Shown: piece after piece, positions 34,754 to 44,210 of the stretch
How the letters are laid out: each line of letters starts with the position of its first letter
Position numbering within the stretch: position 1 is the first letter of the stretch
NCBI RefSeq assembly: GCF_028550435.1
Contig: NZ_JAQQKV010000002.1
Coordinates: forward strand, 124,001-188,000
DNA: 64,000 nt
Direction of reading: 5' to 3'
Source of the DNA: Asticcacaulis machinosus
Lineage (GTDB): Bacteria; Pseudomonadota; Alphaproteobacteria; Caulobacterales; Caulobacteraceae
Notes under the pieces: generated by a model
Seen by the model: only the letters and a program-made list of their open reading frames with translations
What the model was told of the DNA's origin: nothing
Databases searched by the model: none
Program-made: the position numbers and the translations under genes

Positions 34754-35146
34754 ATGATTAAGCGTTTGACCGATCGCGCCGATTTCCTTGCCGCCGCCAA
34801 GGCTCCTTACCGGGCGCAAGGCTGCGTGGTGGTGCAGATGCGCGCCCGTGAGGATGGATCGGATGACATAAGGGTGGGTTTCACCGCCACCAAAAAGGTC
34901 GGCGGGGCCGTGGTGCGCAACCGGGCCAAGCGTCGACTGAGAGCCGCCGCACAACAGCTTATTCCCGAATTTGGGATATCCGGTCATGACTATGTGCTGA
35001 TCGCGCGCGCCGATACGCCCGCCAAAGATACTAAAAGCCCAGATGCTCCGCCTAAGCCCGGCACCTGTTCGCGTGATTGGCAAGGTTTGCTTGACGATAT
35101 AAGACGCGCCCTGATAAGGCTGTCGCCCAAACAAAGCCCGCGCTGA
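34754..35146 (+). CDS. rnpA: Ribonuclease P protein component
   Basis: A 130-aa RnpA that helps the RNase P RNA cut tRNA 5' leaders. The signature RNR motif region is RVGFTATKKVGGAVVRNRAKRRLRAA, written here in family order, and the N-terminus MIKRLTDRADFLAA is typical. ATG 34754 was chosen; a GTG six codons earlier would add MHLGLI, which is atypical. The tail (RDWQGLLDDIRRAL) is family-like with a Pro/Lys-rich insert before it. It follows rpmH and precedes yidC with no yidD between them. Confidence 0.95.
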   Translation: MIKRLTDRADFLAAAKAPYRAQGCVVVQMRAREDGSDDIRVGFTATKKVGGAVVRNRAKRRLRAAAQQLIPEFGISGHDYVLIARADTPAKDTKSPDAPPKPGTCSRDWQGLLDDIRRALIRLSPKQSPR

Positions 35147-35201
35147 TGGCGGGCCGCTCCACCGGACAATTTGTACCTTAACCTTGTGAAAAAGACTGTC
35201 G

Positions 35202-37127
35202 ATGACGCCCAACAAGACCGCCGACAACCGCAATATGTTCCTCTTTATCGCCCTGTCGATGGTGATATTGTTTGGCTATCAGTTCTTTGTCCTGAACCCG
35301 CAGATGGAAAAGGAACAGGTGGCCCGCGAGAAAGCCGCTGCCGTCGCCAAGGCCAACACGCCTGTGGCCGGTGCAGCCCCCGCGCCGGTAACGCTGGCCG
35401 CCCCCGTGGCGCGCGAAAAGGCGGTAGGTTTGACTGAGCGGGTACAGATCAATACGCCGTCTCTAAAAGGGTCATTGTCGCTGACAGGCGCGCGCTTTGA
35501 TGATCTGTTCCTGACCAAGTATAAGGAAACGATCGACAAAAACTCTCCAGCCGTTGAACTGTTCCGCCCGGAAGGGGCCAAGCACGCCTTTTTTGCCGAC
35601 TCCGGTTGGTTGGGTCAGAATATCAATGGTCTGCCGAATGCCTCAACCCAATGGACACTGCAATCCGGCACGGTTTTGAGCGTCGGTAAGAATATCGTTT
35701 TGGGTTACGACAATGGTGCGGGTTTGCGCTTTGAGCGCACCTATGCCGTTGACGAAAACTACATGATCACCATTACCGAAAAGGTCATTAATACCTCCGG
35801 TGTGGCGGTGACCGTTGCCCCTTATGCCAGCGTGACCCGTCAGGGCGTGCCTGATCAGCTCGGCACCAACATGATCCTGCACGAAGGCGGGGTCGGTGTG
35901 TTTGATAACAAGCTGAAAGAGTTCAAGTACAAAGACTGGCAGAAGAAAAAGACTTTTGAAGCGGAATCAACCGGCGGCTGGCTCGGCATCACCGATAAAT
36001 ACTGGATGGCCAGCGTTATTCCGGCCCAGAACGAAAAGGTGAAGGCCGCCTTCCGTGCGTCGGAAGTTGAAGGCGTTCAGGTCCTGCAGGCCGGTTATGT
36101 CGCCGCTCCCGTGACCATTGCCCCCGGCACGCAGATCACCGAAACCCACCACCTGTTTGCCGGTGCCAAGGTCGCCACGATCCTTACCACCTATCAGGAA
36201 AACTTAGGCCTGCCATCGTTCGATAAGGCCATCGACTGGGGTAATTTCTGGTTCCTGACCCGTCCGATGTTCTGGGTTCTGGATCAGCTTTATCAGTTCA
36301 TGGGTAATTTCGGTCTGGCCATTCTGGGCCTGACGGTTGTGGTCAAGCTGATCTTCTATCCGCTGGCGCACAAGTCATACGAATCCATGACCAAGATGAA
36401 GATGCTTCAGCCCAAGGTCGAGGAACTGAAGAAAAAATACGAGGGCGACGCCCAAAAGATGCAGATCGAAATGATGAACATGTATCAGAAGGAAAAGGTC
36501 AATCCGATGACCGGCTGCCTTCCGATGCTGCTGCAAATTCCGGTCTTTTATGCGCTTTATAAGGTGCTGTTCGTCACCATCGAAATGCGTCATGCGCCGT
36601 TCTTTGGTTATATCAACGATCTGTCGGCCCGCGATCCGTCGACCATTTTCAACCTGTTTGGCCTGATCCCCTACGATCCGGCCGCCGTGCCGCTGATTGG
36701 CTCGATCCTGGGCGGGCCGCTGCATATCGGCATTGTGGCCATTCTGTACGGCTTCACCATGTGGCTGACCCAGGGCATGAATCCGCCGGCGCCCGACCCC
36801 ATTCAGCGCAAGATCTTTGCCTTTATGCCGCTGATGTTCACCTTCATCATGGCCCCGTTTGCGGTTGGCCTGCTGATCTACTGGACCTGGTCGAACGTGC
36901 TGACCATTGCTCAGCAATATTCGATCATGCACCGCCTTAAGGTCGAGAACCCGATCGATACCTTTATCGGTAAGTTCAGAAAACCGACAGCTGAGACGAC
37001 GCAAACCGCGGCCGTTACGGCCATCGCAGGTGACGATGACGGTAAGGTCATCAAGGGCGAAGTCATCTCAGGCGGCACCTCCGCAAGCGGCACCAAGCGT
37101 TCGCGTAAAACCAAGAAAGATATCTAG
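35202..37127 (+). CDS. yidC: Membrane protein insertase YidC
   Basis: A 641-aa YidC (Oxa1 family). First membrane segment at residues 12-28 (MFLFIALSMVILFGYQFFV), then the large periplasmic domain, then the conserved insertase core: WGNFWFLTRPMFWVLDQLYQF, GLAILGLTVVVKLIFYPL, the cytoplasmic coiled-coil KMKMLQPKVEELKKKY, NPMTGCLPMLLQIPVFYALY and FTMWLTQGMNPP with IFAFMPLMFTF. It inserts inner-membrane proteins with or without SecYEG. The C-terminal tail is long and basic (SGTKRSRKTKKD). Its stop is followed at once by engB. Confidence 0.98.
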   Translation: MTPNKTADNRNMFLFIALSMVILFGYQFFVLNPQMEKEQVAREKAAAVAKANTPVAGAAPAPVTLAAPVAREKAVGLTERVQINTPSLKGSLSLTGARFDDLFLTKYKETIDKNSPAVELFRPEGAKHAFFADSGWLGQNINGLPNASTQWTLQSGTVLSVGKNIVLGYDNGAGLRFERTYAVDENYMITITEKVINTSGVAVTVAPYASVTRQGVPDQLGTNMILHEGGVGVFDNKLKEFKYKDWQKKKTFEAESTGGWLGITDKYWMASVIPAQNEKVKAAFRASEVEGVQVLQAGYVAAPVTIAPGTQITETHHLFAGAKVATILTTYQENLGLPSFDKAIDWGNFWFLTRPMFWVLDQLYQFMGNFGLAILGLTVVVKLIFYPLAHKSYESMTKMKMLQPKVEELKKKYEGDAQKMQIEMMNMYQKEKVNPMTGCLPMLLQIPVFYALYKVLFVTIEMRHAPFFGYINDLSARDPSTIFNLFGLIPYDPAAVPLIGSILGGPLHIGIVAILYGFTMWLTQGMNPPAPDPIQRKIFAFMPLMFTFIMAPFAVGLLIYWTWSNVLTIAQQYSIMHRLKVENPIDTFIGKFRKPTAETTQTAAVTAIAGDDDGKVIKGEVISGGTSASGTKRSRKTKKDI

Positions 37128-37775
37128 TTGACCGAACCACTCTATAGCGAAGACGTTCTGGAGGCCGCGCGGATACAGTTCGCGCGGCCTGTCCGCTTTC
37201 TCATGGGGGCGGCCCAGATTGAACAGTTGCCGCCCGATGACCTGCCCGAAGTCGCTTTTGCCGGACGATCCAATGTCGGCAAATCCAGCCTGATCAATGC
37301 GCTGGTGGGGCAAAACCATCTGGCACGAGCCTCCAATGAGCCCGGCCGGACACGCGAGGTCAATTTCTTCGTGCTTGAGGAAAAACTGCGTCTGGTCGAC
37401 CTGCCCGGCTATGGCTGGGCGCGCGCGTCCAAGACCACGGTTAAGAAGTTCCAGAATCTGGGCCGTGATTACCTGCGCGGTCGCCCTAGCCTCAAGCGCG
37501 CCTACCTTTTGATTGACGCCCGCCACGGCCTGAAAAGCGTGGATAATGAGCCGATGGATGCGCTCGATCTGGCCGCCGTCAGCTATCAGATCATCCTGAC
37601 CAAGGCCGATAAGATCAAGCCCGCCGAACTGGAAAAGGTCGTGGCCGCAAGCCAGAACGCCATCAAAAAGCGCCCCGCCGCCCACCCGCTCGTGATCGCC
37701 ACATCCTCTGAAAAAGGCTTGGGCATTCCCGAACTGCGCGCCGAGATCATGCAGGTGTGCGGCGTTACGCTTTAA
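37128..37775 (+). CDS. engB: Ribosome-biogenesis GTPase EngB (YsxC/YihA)
   Basis: A 215-aa GTPase for large-subunit assembly. P-loop GRSNVGKS (residues 46-53), switch region [12 protein letters not shown]3 DLPGYGWA, G4 TKADKI and G5-like [10 protein letters not shown]. The start appears to be a TTG at 37128 that follows the yidC stop directly, so translation is probably coupled; the next Met is at residue 26, after conserved residues. No separate ribosome site stands out beyond AAGAAAGA upstream. Confidence 0.95.
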   Translation: MTEPLYSEDVLEAARIQFARPVRFLMGAAQIEQLPPDDLPEVAFAGRSNVGKSSLINALVGQNHLARASNEPGRTREVNFFVLEEKLRLVDLPGYGWARASKTTVKKFQNLGRDYLRGRPSLKRAYLLIDARHGLKSVDNEPMDALDLAAVSYQIILTKADKIKPAELEKVVAASQNAIKKRPAAHPLVIATSSEKGLGIPELRAEIMQVCGVTL

Positions 37776-37776
37776 A

Positions 37777-37863
37777 AGTGGCGTGATTTTGAGGAAATCA
37801 CCCCACTCAAGCCGCCATTGAGGCGGCGGCCAAGGTGGCGTAGCCACCGCCCGGCGAGGGACT
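37777..37863. repeat. Composite hairpin repeat element, copy 1
   Basis: A 31-base hairpin (AGTGGCGTGATTT/AAATCACCCCACT, 37777-37807) runs into a 58-base conserved element (37806-37863) with GCCGCC/GGCGGC and GGTGGC/GCCACC stems. The same layout occurs at 50553-50639 and, inverted, at 42848-42926. The right end touches the stop codon of the GH43 gene at 37862. Confidence 0.8.
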
Positions 37864-38842
37864 AAGGCAATGCCGATACGCCGGCCTTGGTCTGTTCAAT
37901 CGGCTTAATCGTACCATCAGCATTATAATAGAGCAGCTCAACCCTGACCGCACGGCGATAGCTGCCGCCCTTTTGATCGCCAATCGACCATGCACCGTCG
38001 TGGTAGAAGAAATAGGACTGGCCCTTAAAGTCGATGATCGCCGGATGAATGGTGGTGCTGTTCTCGGCCATGCCGGTCAGCTTGCCGCGATAGGTCCACG
38101 GCCCCTGAACCGATGGCGCGGTGGCATAGGAGATGTACTCACCACGATCGCCCTTATCCCACGACGCATAGGACACATAGTATATATCGCCGTGCTTATG
38201 CAGCCACGGCCCTTCGGTGTAGTGGGGCAGGCTAACCTCTGTGATCGGGCCGTCCAGTTCAATCATGTTGGGTTTCAGCTTGACCAGATAGGCCTTTTCA
38301 TTGCCCCACATCAGCCATGAGGTGCCGTCGTCATCGGTAAAGACGGTCGGGTCGATATCGCTCCAGTCATGCTTGGCGTCCGGCGTCATGGCGTTGGTAA
38401 TCAGGGCCGTGCCGCGGGCATCAATGAACGGGCCGGTCGGGCTGTCCGATACGGCCACCCCGATGGCCATAGCCGTGTCCGGCTTATTGTGCTTGGCGGT
38501 GGCGTAGAAATAGAACTTGCCGTCCTTTTCGACCACCTGAGACGCATAGGCGTCGCTGCGCGCCCACTTGAAATCAGTCGGTTTCAGCACCGGGCCGTGC
38601 GACGTCCACGTCTTCATATTCGTGGTCGAATAGGCCAGCCAGTCGGGCATATTGTAGCGGTCATTGGTCGAGATATCGCGCCCGACATAGAGATAGACCT
38701 TATCGCCCACGACCAGCGCCGCCGGGTCAGCCGAAAATATGTCGCGGATAATGGGGTTTGAACCCGGCATATCGGTTTCGGCAAGCGTAGGGTGCGCAAC
38801 GGCAAGCGCAAGGATTAAGGTAGATGCGCGCAACGTGATCAT
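37862..38842 (-). CDS. Glycoside hydrolase family 43 (arabinofuranosidase/xylosidase type)
   Basis: A 326-aa secreted single-domain GH43 enzyme, signal peptide to about residue 21 (LAVAHPTLA). Catalytic residues: base D39 (FSADPAALVV), modulator D164 (WSDIDPTVF) and acid E210 (HYTEGPWLHK). The sequence resembles the XynD/arabinoxylan arabinofuranohydrolase branch (YAYAS-like YASQVVEKDGKFYFYATAK), but has no attached carbohydrate-binding module. It is inserted alone between engB and argB and has no copy of the TGATATCGATATCA operator, so it is probably not in the regulon at 1-19546. Likely role: removing arabinose or xylose side groups in the periplasm. Confidence 0.88.
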   Translation of the reverse strand: MITLRASTLILALAVAHPTLAETDMPGSNPIIRDIFSADPAALVVGDKVYLYVGRDISTNDRYNMPDWLAYSTTNMKTWTSHGPVLKPTDFKWARSDAYASQVVEKDGKFYFYATAKHNKPDTAMAIGVAVSDSPTGPFIDARGTALITNAMTPDAKHDWSDIDPTVFTDDDGTSWLMWGNEKAYLVKLKPNMIELDGPITEVSLPHYTEGPWLHKHGDIYYVSYASWDKGDRGEYISYATAPSVQGPWTYRGKLTGMAENSTTIHPAIIDFKGQSYFFYHDGAWSIGDQKGGSYRRAVRVELLYYNADGTIKPIEQTKAGVSALP

Positions 38843-39034
38843 ATCGAACTCCCGTGTCTGTTTTTATTTGTCTGACTTATTAAGCCAAATAGGTCAAGCC
38901 ACATTGCGCCCGTATAAATCGCCGCCCGGCTCAATCAAATAATGACACGCACCTCTATATATTGTATGCGCCGCCGTAATCTCAGTGTTGCCGTCAGGGC
39001 AGCACGCTCCGGTAAGGCTCACATACAAAGTCTG

Positions 39035-39982
39035 ATGATCAAGCAAACCCAATCCGACACCGAACTCGAAGAAAAAGGCTGGGCGACGGCAAAGACCCTG
39101 GCCGAAGCCCTGCCCTATATCCAGATCTATGACCGTGAGATCGTGACCATTAAATACGGCGGTCACGCTATGGGCGATGAGGCGGTAGCCAAGCTGTTCG
39201 CGGGCGATATTGTGTTGCTGAAATTGCTCGGTATTTCGCCGGTTGTGGTCCACGGCGGCGGGCCGCAGATTTCGGCCATGCTTAATCGGGCGGGCGTCAA
39301 GTCGACCTTTGTTGACGGTCTGCGCGTCACCGACGATGCGACCATGGAAATCGCTGAAATGGTGCTGTCCGGCGCGGTTAATAAGGAAATCGCCAACTGG
39401 ATCACCCGTGCCGGCCGCGAAGCCGATGTGCGCGGCGTCGGCCTGTCGGGTAAGGACGCCGGTTTGCTGATGGTCGAAAAGGCCACGCGGATCAAAAAAG
39501 ACCCGGATTCGATGATCGAGCAGGTGGTTGATCTGGGCTATGTCGGTGAACCCAAGGTGGTGGACGATAAATTGCTCCGCACACTGATCAATGACCCTGA
39601 ACATGACTATGTGCCGGTGATCGCCCCCATTGGCGTGGCCGAAGACGGCCTGACCTATAACATCAATGCCGATACGGTCGCAGGCGCTGTGGCCGGTAAG
39701 CTCAATGCCAAGCGCATGTTGCTGCTGACGGATATTGCCGGTGTTCTGGATGCTGACAAAGACCTGATCCGTCAGATGACGGTGTCTGAAGCCCGCCAAC
39801 TGATCGAAGACGGCGTCGCTGTTGGCGGCATGATCCCCAAGCTTGAGACCGCCATCGGCGCGATCGAAGCCGGGGTTGAGGCTGTGGTTATTCTTGATGG
39901 CCGCCGCCCACACGCCATGCTGGTCGAGTTGTTCACCGAACATGGGGCGGGTACGCTGATTACGCGCGATCCGGTACAATGA
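39035..39982 (+). CDS. argB: Acetylglutamate kinase
   Basis: A 315-aa ArgB, second step of arginine synthesis (N-acetylglutamate to its 5-phosphate). Motifs: [68 protein letters not shown] and [13 protein letters not shown] 39035 gives the usual length including the N-terminal helix ([16 protein letters not shown]) seen in arginine-inhibited hexameric enzymes; a start at 38942 would add 31 atypical residues. The stop overlaps the next gene by four bases. Confidence 0.95.
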   Translation: MIKQTQSDTELEEKGWATAKTLAEALPYIQIYDREIVTIKYGGHAMGDEAVAKLFAGDIVLLKLLGISPVVVHGGGPQISAMLNRAGVKSTFVDGLRVTDDATMEIAEMVLSGAVNKEIANWITRAGREADVRGVGLSGKDAGLLMVEKATRIKKDPDSMIEQVVDLGYVGEPKVVDDKLLRTLINDPEHDYVPVIAPIGVAEDGLTYNINADTVAGAVAGKLNAKRMLLLTDIAGVLDADKDLIRQMTVSEARQLIEDGVAVGGMIPKLETAIGAIEAGVEAVVILDGRRPHAMLVELFTEHGAGTLITRDPVQ

Positions 39983-40626
39983 GCCTGAGCGCAGTCAAAC
40001 ACGCCGATATCTGGCTGTTTGACCTCGATAATACGCTATATCCGCCCGAAGCCGAGGTCATGGCGCTGGTCGAAGGCAAGATGACCGCCTTTGTAATGCG
40101 CCAGACCAGTCTGTCGTTTGATGAGGCTTATCAGCTTCAGAAAAAATACCTCTATGAGCACGGCACGACTCTGGCCGGGTTGATGGCCTATCATCAGATC
40201 GACCCTTACGCCTTTCTGAACGAAGTGCACGATGTCAGTCTGGACGGCCTGCTGCCGGATGAGGCGCTGAACGCCGCGATTGCGGGGCTTGAGGGCCGCA
40301 AGCTGGTCTTCACCAATGGTGATGCGCCTCACGCCTATCGGATACTGGATAAATTGGGCATGACGCATCTGTTCGAAGATGTGTTTCATTTGGGCCATGC
40401 CGACCTGATCCCGAAGCCTAATCTGGCCACCTTTCACCGCATGATGCAAAAGCACGCCGTGGTGGCCGAGCAGACCGTGTTTTTTGAGGACAGCCCGAAA
40501 AACCTCAAACCCGCCGCGGAACTGGGCATGACCACGGTTCTGGTCGGGCCCCATGCGGCGGACAATGTCGATGAGTTTGTTCATCATCGCAGCCCGTCGC
40601 TAAAAAGTTTCCTGCACACAGCCTAA
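39979..40626 (+). CDS. HAD-family pyrimidine 5'-nucleotidase-like hydrolase
   Basis: A 215-aa HAD phosphatase. Motif I is [11 protein letters not shown] (nucleophile Asp), motif II LVFTNGD, motif III lysine in DLIPKPN, and motif [11 protein letters not shown]. This pattern with FDLDNTLYP matches the Sdt1/Phm8-type pyrimidine 5'-nucleotidases. It probably dephosphorylates UMP/CMP or related phosphates in the cytoplasm. It is translationally coupled to argB. Confidence 0.88.
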   Translation: MSLSAVKHADIWLFDLDNTLYPPEAEVMALVEGKMTAFVMRQTSLSFDEAYQLQKKYLYEHGTTLAGLMAYHQIDPYAFLNEVHDVSLDGLLPDEALNAAIAGLEGRKLVFTNGDAPHAYRILDKLGMTHLFEDVFHLGHADLIPKPNLATFHRMMQKHAVVAEQTVFFEDSPKNLKPAAELGMTTVLVGPHAADNVDEFVHHRSPSLKSFLHTA

Positions 40627-40629
40627 AAA

Positions 40630-40644
40630 TTGAACGGCGTTCAA
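40630..40644. promoter_or_regulatory. Palindrome TTGAACGGCGTTCAA, TetR-type operator
   Basis: Perfect 15-base palindrome (odd centre) upstream of the small exported pair. A relaxed second copy lies 40 bases on, with a TTGACT -35-like box between them. Confidence 0.55.
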
Positions 40645-40669
40645 AATATGAATTGACTCCGCGAATAAA

Positions 40670-40683
40670 TTGAACAATGTTCA
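40670..40683. promoter_or_regulatory. Palindrome TTGAACAATGTTCA, TetR-type operator
   Basis: TGAAC-N3-GTTCA like the site at 40630, 32 bases before the ATG at 40715 and about where the -10 box should be. The TGAACnnnGTTCA pattern is common for TetR/AcrR-family operators; no such regulator is in the window. Confidence 0.5.
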
Positions 40684-40714
40684 CATTACGATATGACATC
40701 GCACGGAGATCATT

Positions 40715-41065
40715 ATGTTCAAAGCCCTTACCCCCGCTTTCATTGTTAGCGCCGCCCTGCTGACCAGTCAGGCGCAGGCTGCCGACAGCCTCGATAACAC
40801 CTCAAAAGCCGCCGGTGAGTCCGTTATTGCCACCGCCAAACTGGCCGCGTCCGGTGTTCAGGTCGTCGCCGGTGTTGCCGCCATTCCGGTGATGGGCGTG
40901 GGTTCTGCCGCCCAAAGCACCGGCGAAATATTACAGGACTCCGGCGAAGCGGTCTGGACCGCCGCCAACACGCCGCTTGAGGTGTCAGATGAGACCGTGG
41001 TCGCCCAACCGGCACCAACGGTGCCCTATGATGCGCAAGCCACGAATAAGGCAAAACCGCAATGA
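40715..41065 (+). CDS. Small exported protein of unknown function
   Basis: A 116-aa protein with a clear signal peptide (residues 1-22, ending TSQAQA). The mature part is Ala/Val/Gly-rich (SGVQVVAGVAAIPVMGVGSAAQSTGE) and may form an amphipathic helix or membrane-associated segment, followed by an acidic, Pro-containing tail. I do not recognise a family. A CGGAGAT ribosome site precedes the ATG. Its stop overlaps the DUF2145 gene by four bases, so the two probably act together. The two palindromes upstream suggest regulation by a TetR-type repressor. Confidence 0.8.
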   Translation: MFKALTPAFIVSAALLTSQAQAADSLDNTSKAAGESVIATAKLAASGVQVVAGVAAIPVMGVGSAAQSTGEILQDSGEAVWTAANTPLEVSDETVVAQPAPTVPYDAQATNKAKPQ

Positions 41066-41874
41066 GACGGATCGCGTTTTGCCTTGCACTGACGGGAGCA
41101 GCGATAACCGCGCCCGTTCAGGCCGCAGATTCCGGATTCAGCGCTCAAGGCACCGCAGGGCGGTTCGCCCCCGTTGAAGTTGCCGATTTTGCCAAGCAGA
41201 TCGAACGCGATCTGGCCTCAAAACATGCTCGTCTGGCTATCGTCTATCGGGCGGGGCGCCCGCGCGATAAACTGCCAGACGGGATTTCATACACCCACGG
41301 CGCGTTCTGGATTTACGGCGATACCCAAACGGCGGATGGCCGCACAATTAAGGGCTATGCCGTCCATAACCTGTATCATAGCGACGGCAAGACCCTGCCT
41401 ATGGATCAGTCCCTGCTGAAACAGGACTTCCCGTTCGACTTTATTTCCGGCTCGACCGCCGATGATGTGGCGGTCATCATCCCAAGCCCTGAAATGCAGC
41501 AGCGCCTGATCGCCACCATCATGTCGCCGACCTATATGAAGATGCACATCCCGCGCTATTCGACCGTCTCCAATCCGCACGATGCCAGATACCAGAACTG
41601 CAATGAGTTCATGCTGGATGTGATCGCATCGGCGGCCTGGCAGACCGATAATTACACCCAGATCAAAGCCAACCTTAGTGCCCATTATCAGCCGACCCTA
41701 GTGAAAACCAACGCCGTCATGCGCCTGTTCGCGCCGGTGGTGGACTCACGCCTGCCGATGGATGATCACAAGGGCCAGATCCGTACCGCCACCTATGAAA
41801 GCATGGCGACGTTTATGCAGGATCAGGGGCTGATGCAGGAAACCTATGTGATCAACCGAAAGGATGCAAAATAG
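41062..41874 (+). CDS. DUF2145-family exported protein
   Basis: A 270-aa protein with a signal peptide (residues 1-21, ending APVQA) and the DUF2145 motifs RAGRPRDKLPDG followed by YTHGAFWIY. A candidate Cys in RYQNCNEFMLDVIA together with the His of YTHGAFW resembles the Cys/His pair of NlpC/P60-like papain-fold hydrolases, which is my inference from spacing and context. It is probably periplasmic. It is coupled to the preceding small exported gene. No enzymatic function is established that I can name. Confidence 0.75.
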   Translation: MRRIAFCLALTGAAITAPVQAADSGFSAQGTAGRFAPVEVADFAKQIERDLASKHARLAIVYRAGRPRDKLPDGISYTHGAFWIYGDTQTADGRTIKGYAVHNLYHSDGKTLPMDQSLLKQDFPFDFISGSTADDVAVIIPSPEMQQRLIATIMSPTYMKMHIPRYSTVSNPHDARYQNCNEFMLDVIASAAWQTDNYTQIKANLSAHYQPTLVKTNAVMRLFAPVVDSRLPMDDHKGQIRTATYESMATFMQDQGLMQETYVINRKDAK

Positions 41875-41951
41875 CTTGATCAGCGGGGCCTATACCCTTA
41901 AGTCGGGGCAACGTTTTTGACGCGCGTCTGCGCCCGCCTAAGGATACCGCC

Positions 41952-42800
41952 ATGTCTGATCTTGCCGCCTTTCACGACGATATCGAAGCCGCCTGGGCGG
42001 TTCGCGATACGCTGACGCCTGCCTATCACGGCCCTTATCGTGAAGCGGTCGAAAAGGCGCTCGGCCTGCTCGATAATGGCCGTTTCCGCGTGGCTGAAAA
42101 GATCGACGGCGTTTGGGTCACCCACGAATGGCTGAAGAAAGCCGTCCTGCTGTCGTTCCGCCTTAGCGCCAATCACCTGATGCACACGGGCCGCGGCCTG
42201 TTTGAGCAAGCCCCGATCGGCCCGTTCTGGGATAAGGTGCCCAACAAATTCGCCAAGTGGAAGGCCGACGACTTCACCGATGCCGGTTTCCGTGCCGTGC
42301 CGGGTGCCATTGTCCGCCACGGTGCCTTTATCTCCAAGAACGTCGTCCTGATGCCGTCGTTTGTAAACATCGGCGCCTATGTCGGCGAAGGCTCGATGGT
42401 CGATGGCTGGTCAACGGTCGGTTCCTGCGCCCAGATCGGCAAGAACGTCCACCTGTCGGGCGGCGTCGGCATTGGTGGGGTCTTAGAGCCCTTGCAAGCC
42501 ACCCCGACCATTATCGAAGATGACTGCTTCATCGGCGCGCGCTCCGAAGTGGCTGAAGGCGTGATCGTGGAGCAGGGCTCGGTGCTGGCAATGGGAGTTT
42601 ACCTGTCGGGCTCAACCAAGATCGTCAACCGTGAGACCGGCGAAATCCATCGTGGCCGTGTGCCCGCCTATTCGGTGGTGGTCCCCGGTACCTTGCCTGA
42701 CCCCAAGGGTGGCCCGTCGCTGTACTGTGCCGTGATCGTTAAGACCGTCGATGCCCAGACCCGCTCCAAGACCGGCATAAACGAACTTCTGCGCGACTAG
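41952..42800 (+). CDS. dapD: 2,3,4,5-tetrahydropyridine-2,6-dicarboxylate N-succinyltransferase
   Basis: A 282-aa DapD, which transfers succinyl from succinyl-CoA in the lysine/diaminopimelate pathway. The N-terminal helical domain ([24 protein letters not shown]) is followed by the left-handed beta-helix ([36 protein letters not shown], read in family blocks; [29 protein letters not shown]-like [14 protein letters not shown]). Length is normal. Its stop codon lies inside the stem of its own terminator. Confidence 0.97.
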   Translation: MSDLAAFHDDIEAAWAVRDTLTPAYHGPYREAVEKALGLLDNGRFRVAEKIDGVWVTHEWLKKAVLLSFRLSANHLMHTGRGLFEQAPIGPFWDKVPNKFAKWKADDFTDAGFRAVPGAIVRHGAFISKNVVLMPSFVNIGAYVGEGSMVDGWSTVGSCAQIGKNVHLSGGVGIGGVLEPLQATPTIIEDDCFIGARSEVAEGVIVEQGSVLAMGVYLSGSTKIVNRETGEIHRGRVPAYSVVVPGTLPDPKGGPSLYCAVIVKTVDAQTRSKTGINELLRD

Positions 42801-42846
42801 ATCATTTATGTTTTAAAGTAAAAACATAATGATCTAGTTTTATTTT
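42797..42846 (+). terminator. Terminator of dapD
   Basis: A 17-bp stem with one bulge, arms beginning CTAGATCATT and ending ATGATCTAG, followed by TTTTATTTT. It includes the TAG stop codon of dapD. Confidence 0.88.
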
Positions 42847-42847
42847 C

Positions 42848-42926
42848 AGTCCCTCGCCGGGCGGTGGCTTCGCCACCTTGGCCGCCGCCTCAGTGGCGGC
42901 TTGAGCGGAATAGTATCATTCCGCTC
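42848..42926. repeat. Composite hairpin repeat element, copy 2 (inverted)
   Basis: The 58-base conserved element (42848-42905), in the opposite orientation to the copies at 37806 and 50582, followed by its variable hairpin GAGCGGAAT/ATTCCGCTC (42903-42926). Lies between the dapD terminator and the aminotransferase gene. Confidence 0.8.
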
Positions 42927-43045
42927 TAATCTTTTGCTATTCGCATAAATTATGCCCGCCGCGCCCCCGTGGCGGGCATTTTCGCATTTGAATAAAGGTT
43001 TCAAATGCGCCTATGCTCATCATCTGGGATTCACCGGAGGTGGGC

Positions 43046-44155
43046 ATGGCTGACGATATTCACGAACCTTCGCGCAGAGCGGTCGCGACCATTCTGGCGC
43101 TGGGGGCCAGTGCCGCACAGTTTATAAGGCCAGCTTTGGCCCAGCCGGTAACGGTTAAGGCCGATGTGCGCATTGACGCCAATGAACATCCCGAAGGGCC
43201 GATCGCGCAGGCCGTCACTGCTGCCACGGCTGCCCTGTCGAAATCCAACCGCTATGCACCGGGGACTGAGCGCGAAGACCTGATTAAAGCCATCGCCGCC
43301 ATAGATGGCGTAGAACCGGATATGGTCGTGCCCTGGCCCGGATCGTCCGACCCGCTGTACCGCCTTGTGCGCGCCTATAGCTCACCTACGCGCGGGCTGG
43401 TGGTGGCCGCGCCGGTGTTTGAAATGGCCGCAGGTATTGCTTCTGATGCCGGTTACAAAGTTACCCATGTGCCGGTGCGACCGTCAGATCACGCCCACGA
43501 TGTCAGGGCCATGCTGGCCGCCGACCCCGATGCCGGGCTATATTATATCTGCAATCCCAACAATCCGGTCGGCACCTTAACGCCGGTAGCCGACATCGAA
43601 TGGCTGGCCGCCCATATCAAACCCGATGCCATATTGCTGATCGATGAGGCCTATATCGACTATACGCCGACGCAGAAATCGACGGCCCTGCTGGCCAAGC
43701 ACCCCAATGTCGTGATCCTGCGCACCTTCTCAAAGGTCTATGGCATGGCCGGGATGCGCATGGGCTATACTCTGGCCCGACCCGACCTGATTAAGCCGCT
43801 GATGGATTGGGGCAGCCCCTCGCCCTACATGTTGCCGGTGCCCGCGATCGCAGCGGCCACGGCCTCGCTGAAAAATTACGGAGAGATCACCAAACGGGTC
43901 GAGGCGATCACCATCACCCGCGACTGGACCATCGCCCGTCTGGAGGCACTCGGTTACAAATCCACCAAGGGCCTGTGCAACTGCTTTATGGTCGACTGGC
44001 GCACTCCCGCCAAGCCGGTGCAGCAGGCCATACTGGCCAAAGGCGTGGCTATCGGCCGGAACTGGCCGGTCTGGCCAACCCAGAGTCGGATCACGGTTGG
44101 CACACCTGCTGAAATGAAGGCCTTTATCGCCGCAGTCGAGGCGGTGAAGCCATAA
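43046..44155 (+). CDS. Tat-exported HisC-like (class I/II) aminotransferase
   Basis: A 369-aa PLP-dependent aminotransferase of the histidinol-phosphate type: ICNPNNPVGT, LLIDEAYIDY, the PLP lysine in RTFSKVYGMAGMRMGY, and a late Arg in QSRITVGTP. The N-terminus carries a Tat-type signal (EPSRRAVATILALGASAAQ, residues 8-26, ending RPALAQ), so this enzyme seems to act outside the cytoplasm. Tat export suits a protein that binds its cofactor before export. GGAGG lies five bases before the ATG at 43046. Biosynthetic histidine formation is unlikely in that place; a role in periplasmic amino-acid or cofactor chemistry is a guess. The gene is alone and ends at a strong terminator. Confidence 0.85.
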   Translation: MADDIHEPSRRAVATILALGASAAQFIRPALAQPVTVKADVRIDANEHPEGPIAQAVTAATAALSKSNRYAPGTEREDLIKAIAAIDGVEPDMVVPWPGSSDPLYRLVRAYSSPTRGLVVAAPVFEMAAGIASDAGYKVTHVPVRPSDHAHDVRAMLAADPDAGLYYICNPNNPVGTLTPVADIEWLAAHIKPDAILLIDEAYIDYTPTQKSTALLAKHPNVVILRTFSKVYGMAGMRMGYTLARPDLIKPLMDWGSPSPYMLPVPAIAAATASLKNYGEITKRVEAITITRDWTIARLEALGYKSTKGLCNCFMVDWRTPAKPVQQAILAKGVAIGRNWPVWPTQSRITVGTPAEMKAFIAAVEAVKP

Positions 44156-44160
44156 AAAAA

Positions 44161-44192
44161 AGCCTCCGAAGATCACTTCGGAGGCTTTGTTT
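44161..44192. terminator. Bidirectional terminator
   Basis: AGCCTCCGAA/TTCGGAGGCT stem with a 6-base loop, T-rich after it (TTGTTT) and A-run before it, between the convergent aminotransferase and SapC genes. Confidence 0.85.
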
Positions 44193-44210
44193 ATATAATA
44201 ACCGAACCTG

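Noticed and set aside
34604-35202. yidD between rnpA and yidC
   Set aside because: The space between rnpA and yidC is about 55 bases, too short for yidD in this locus.
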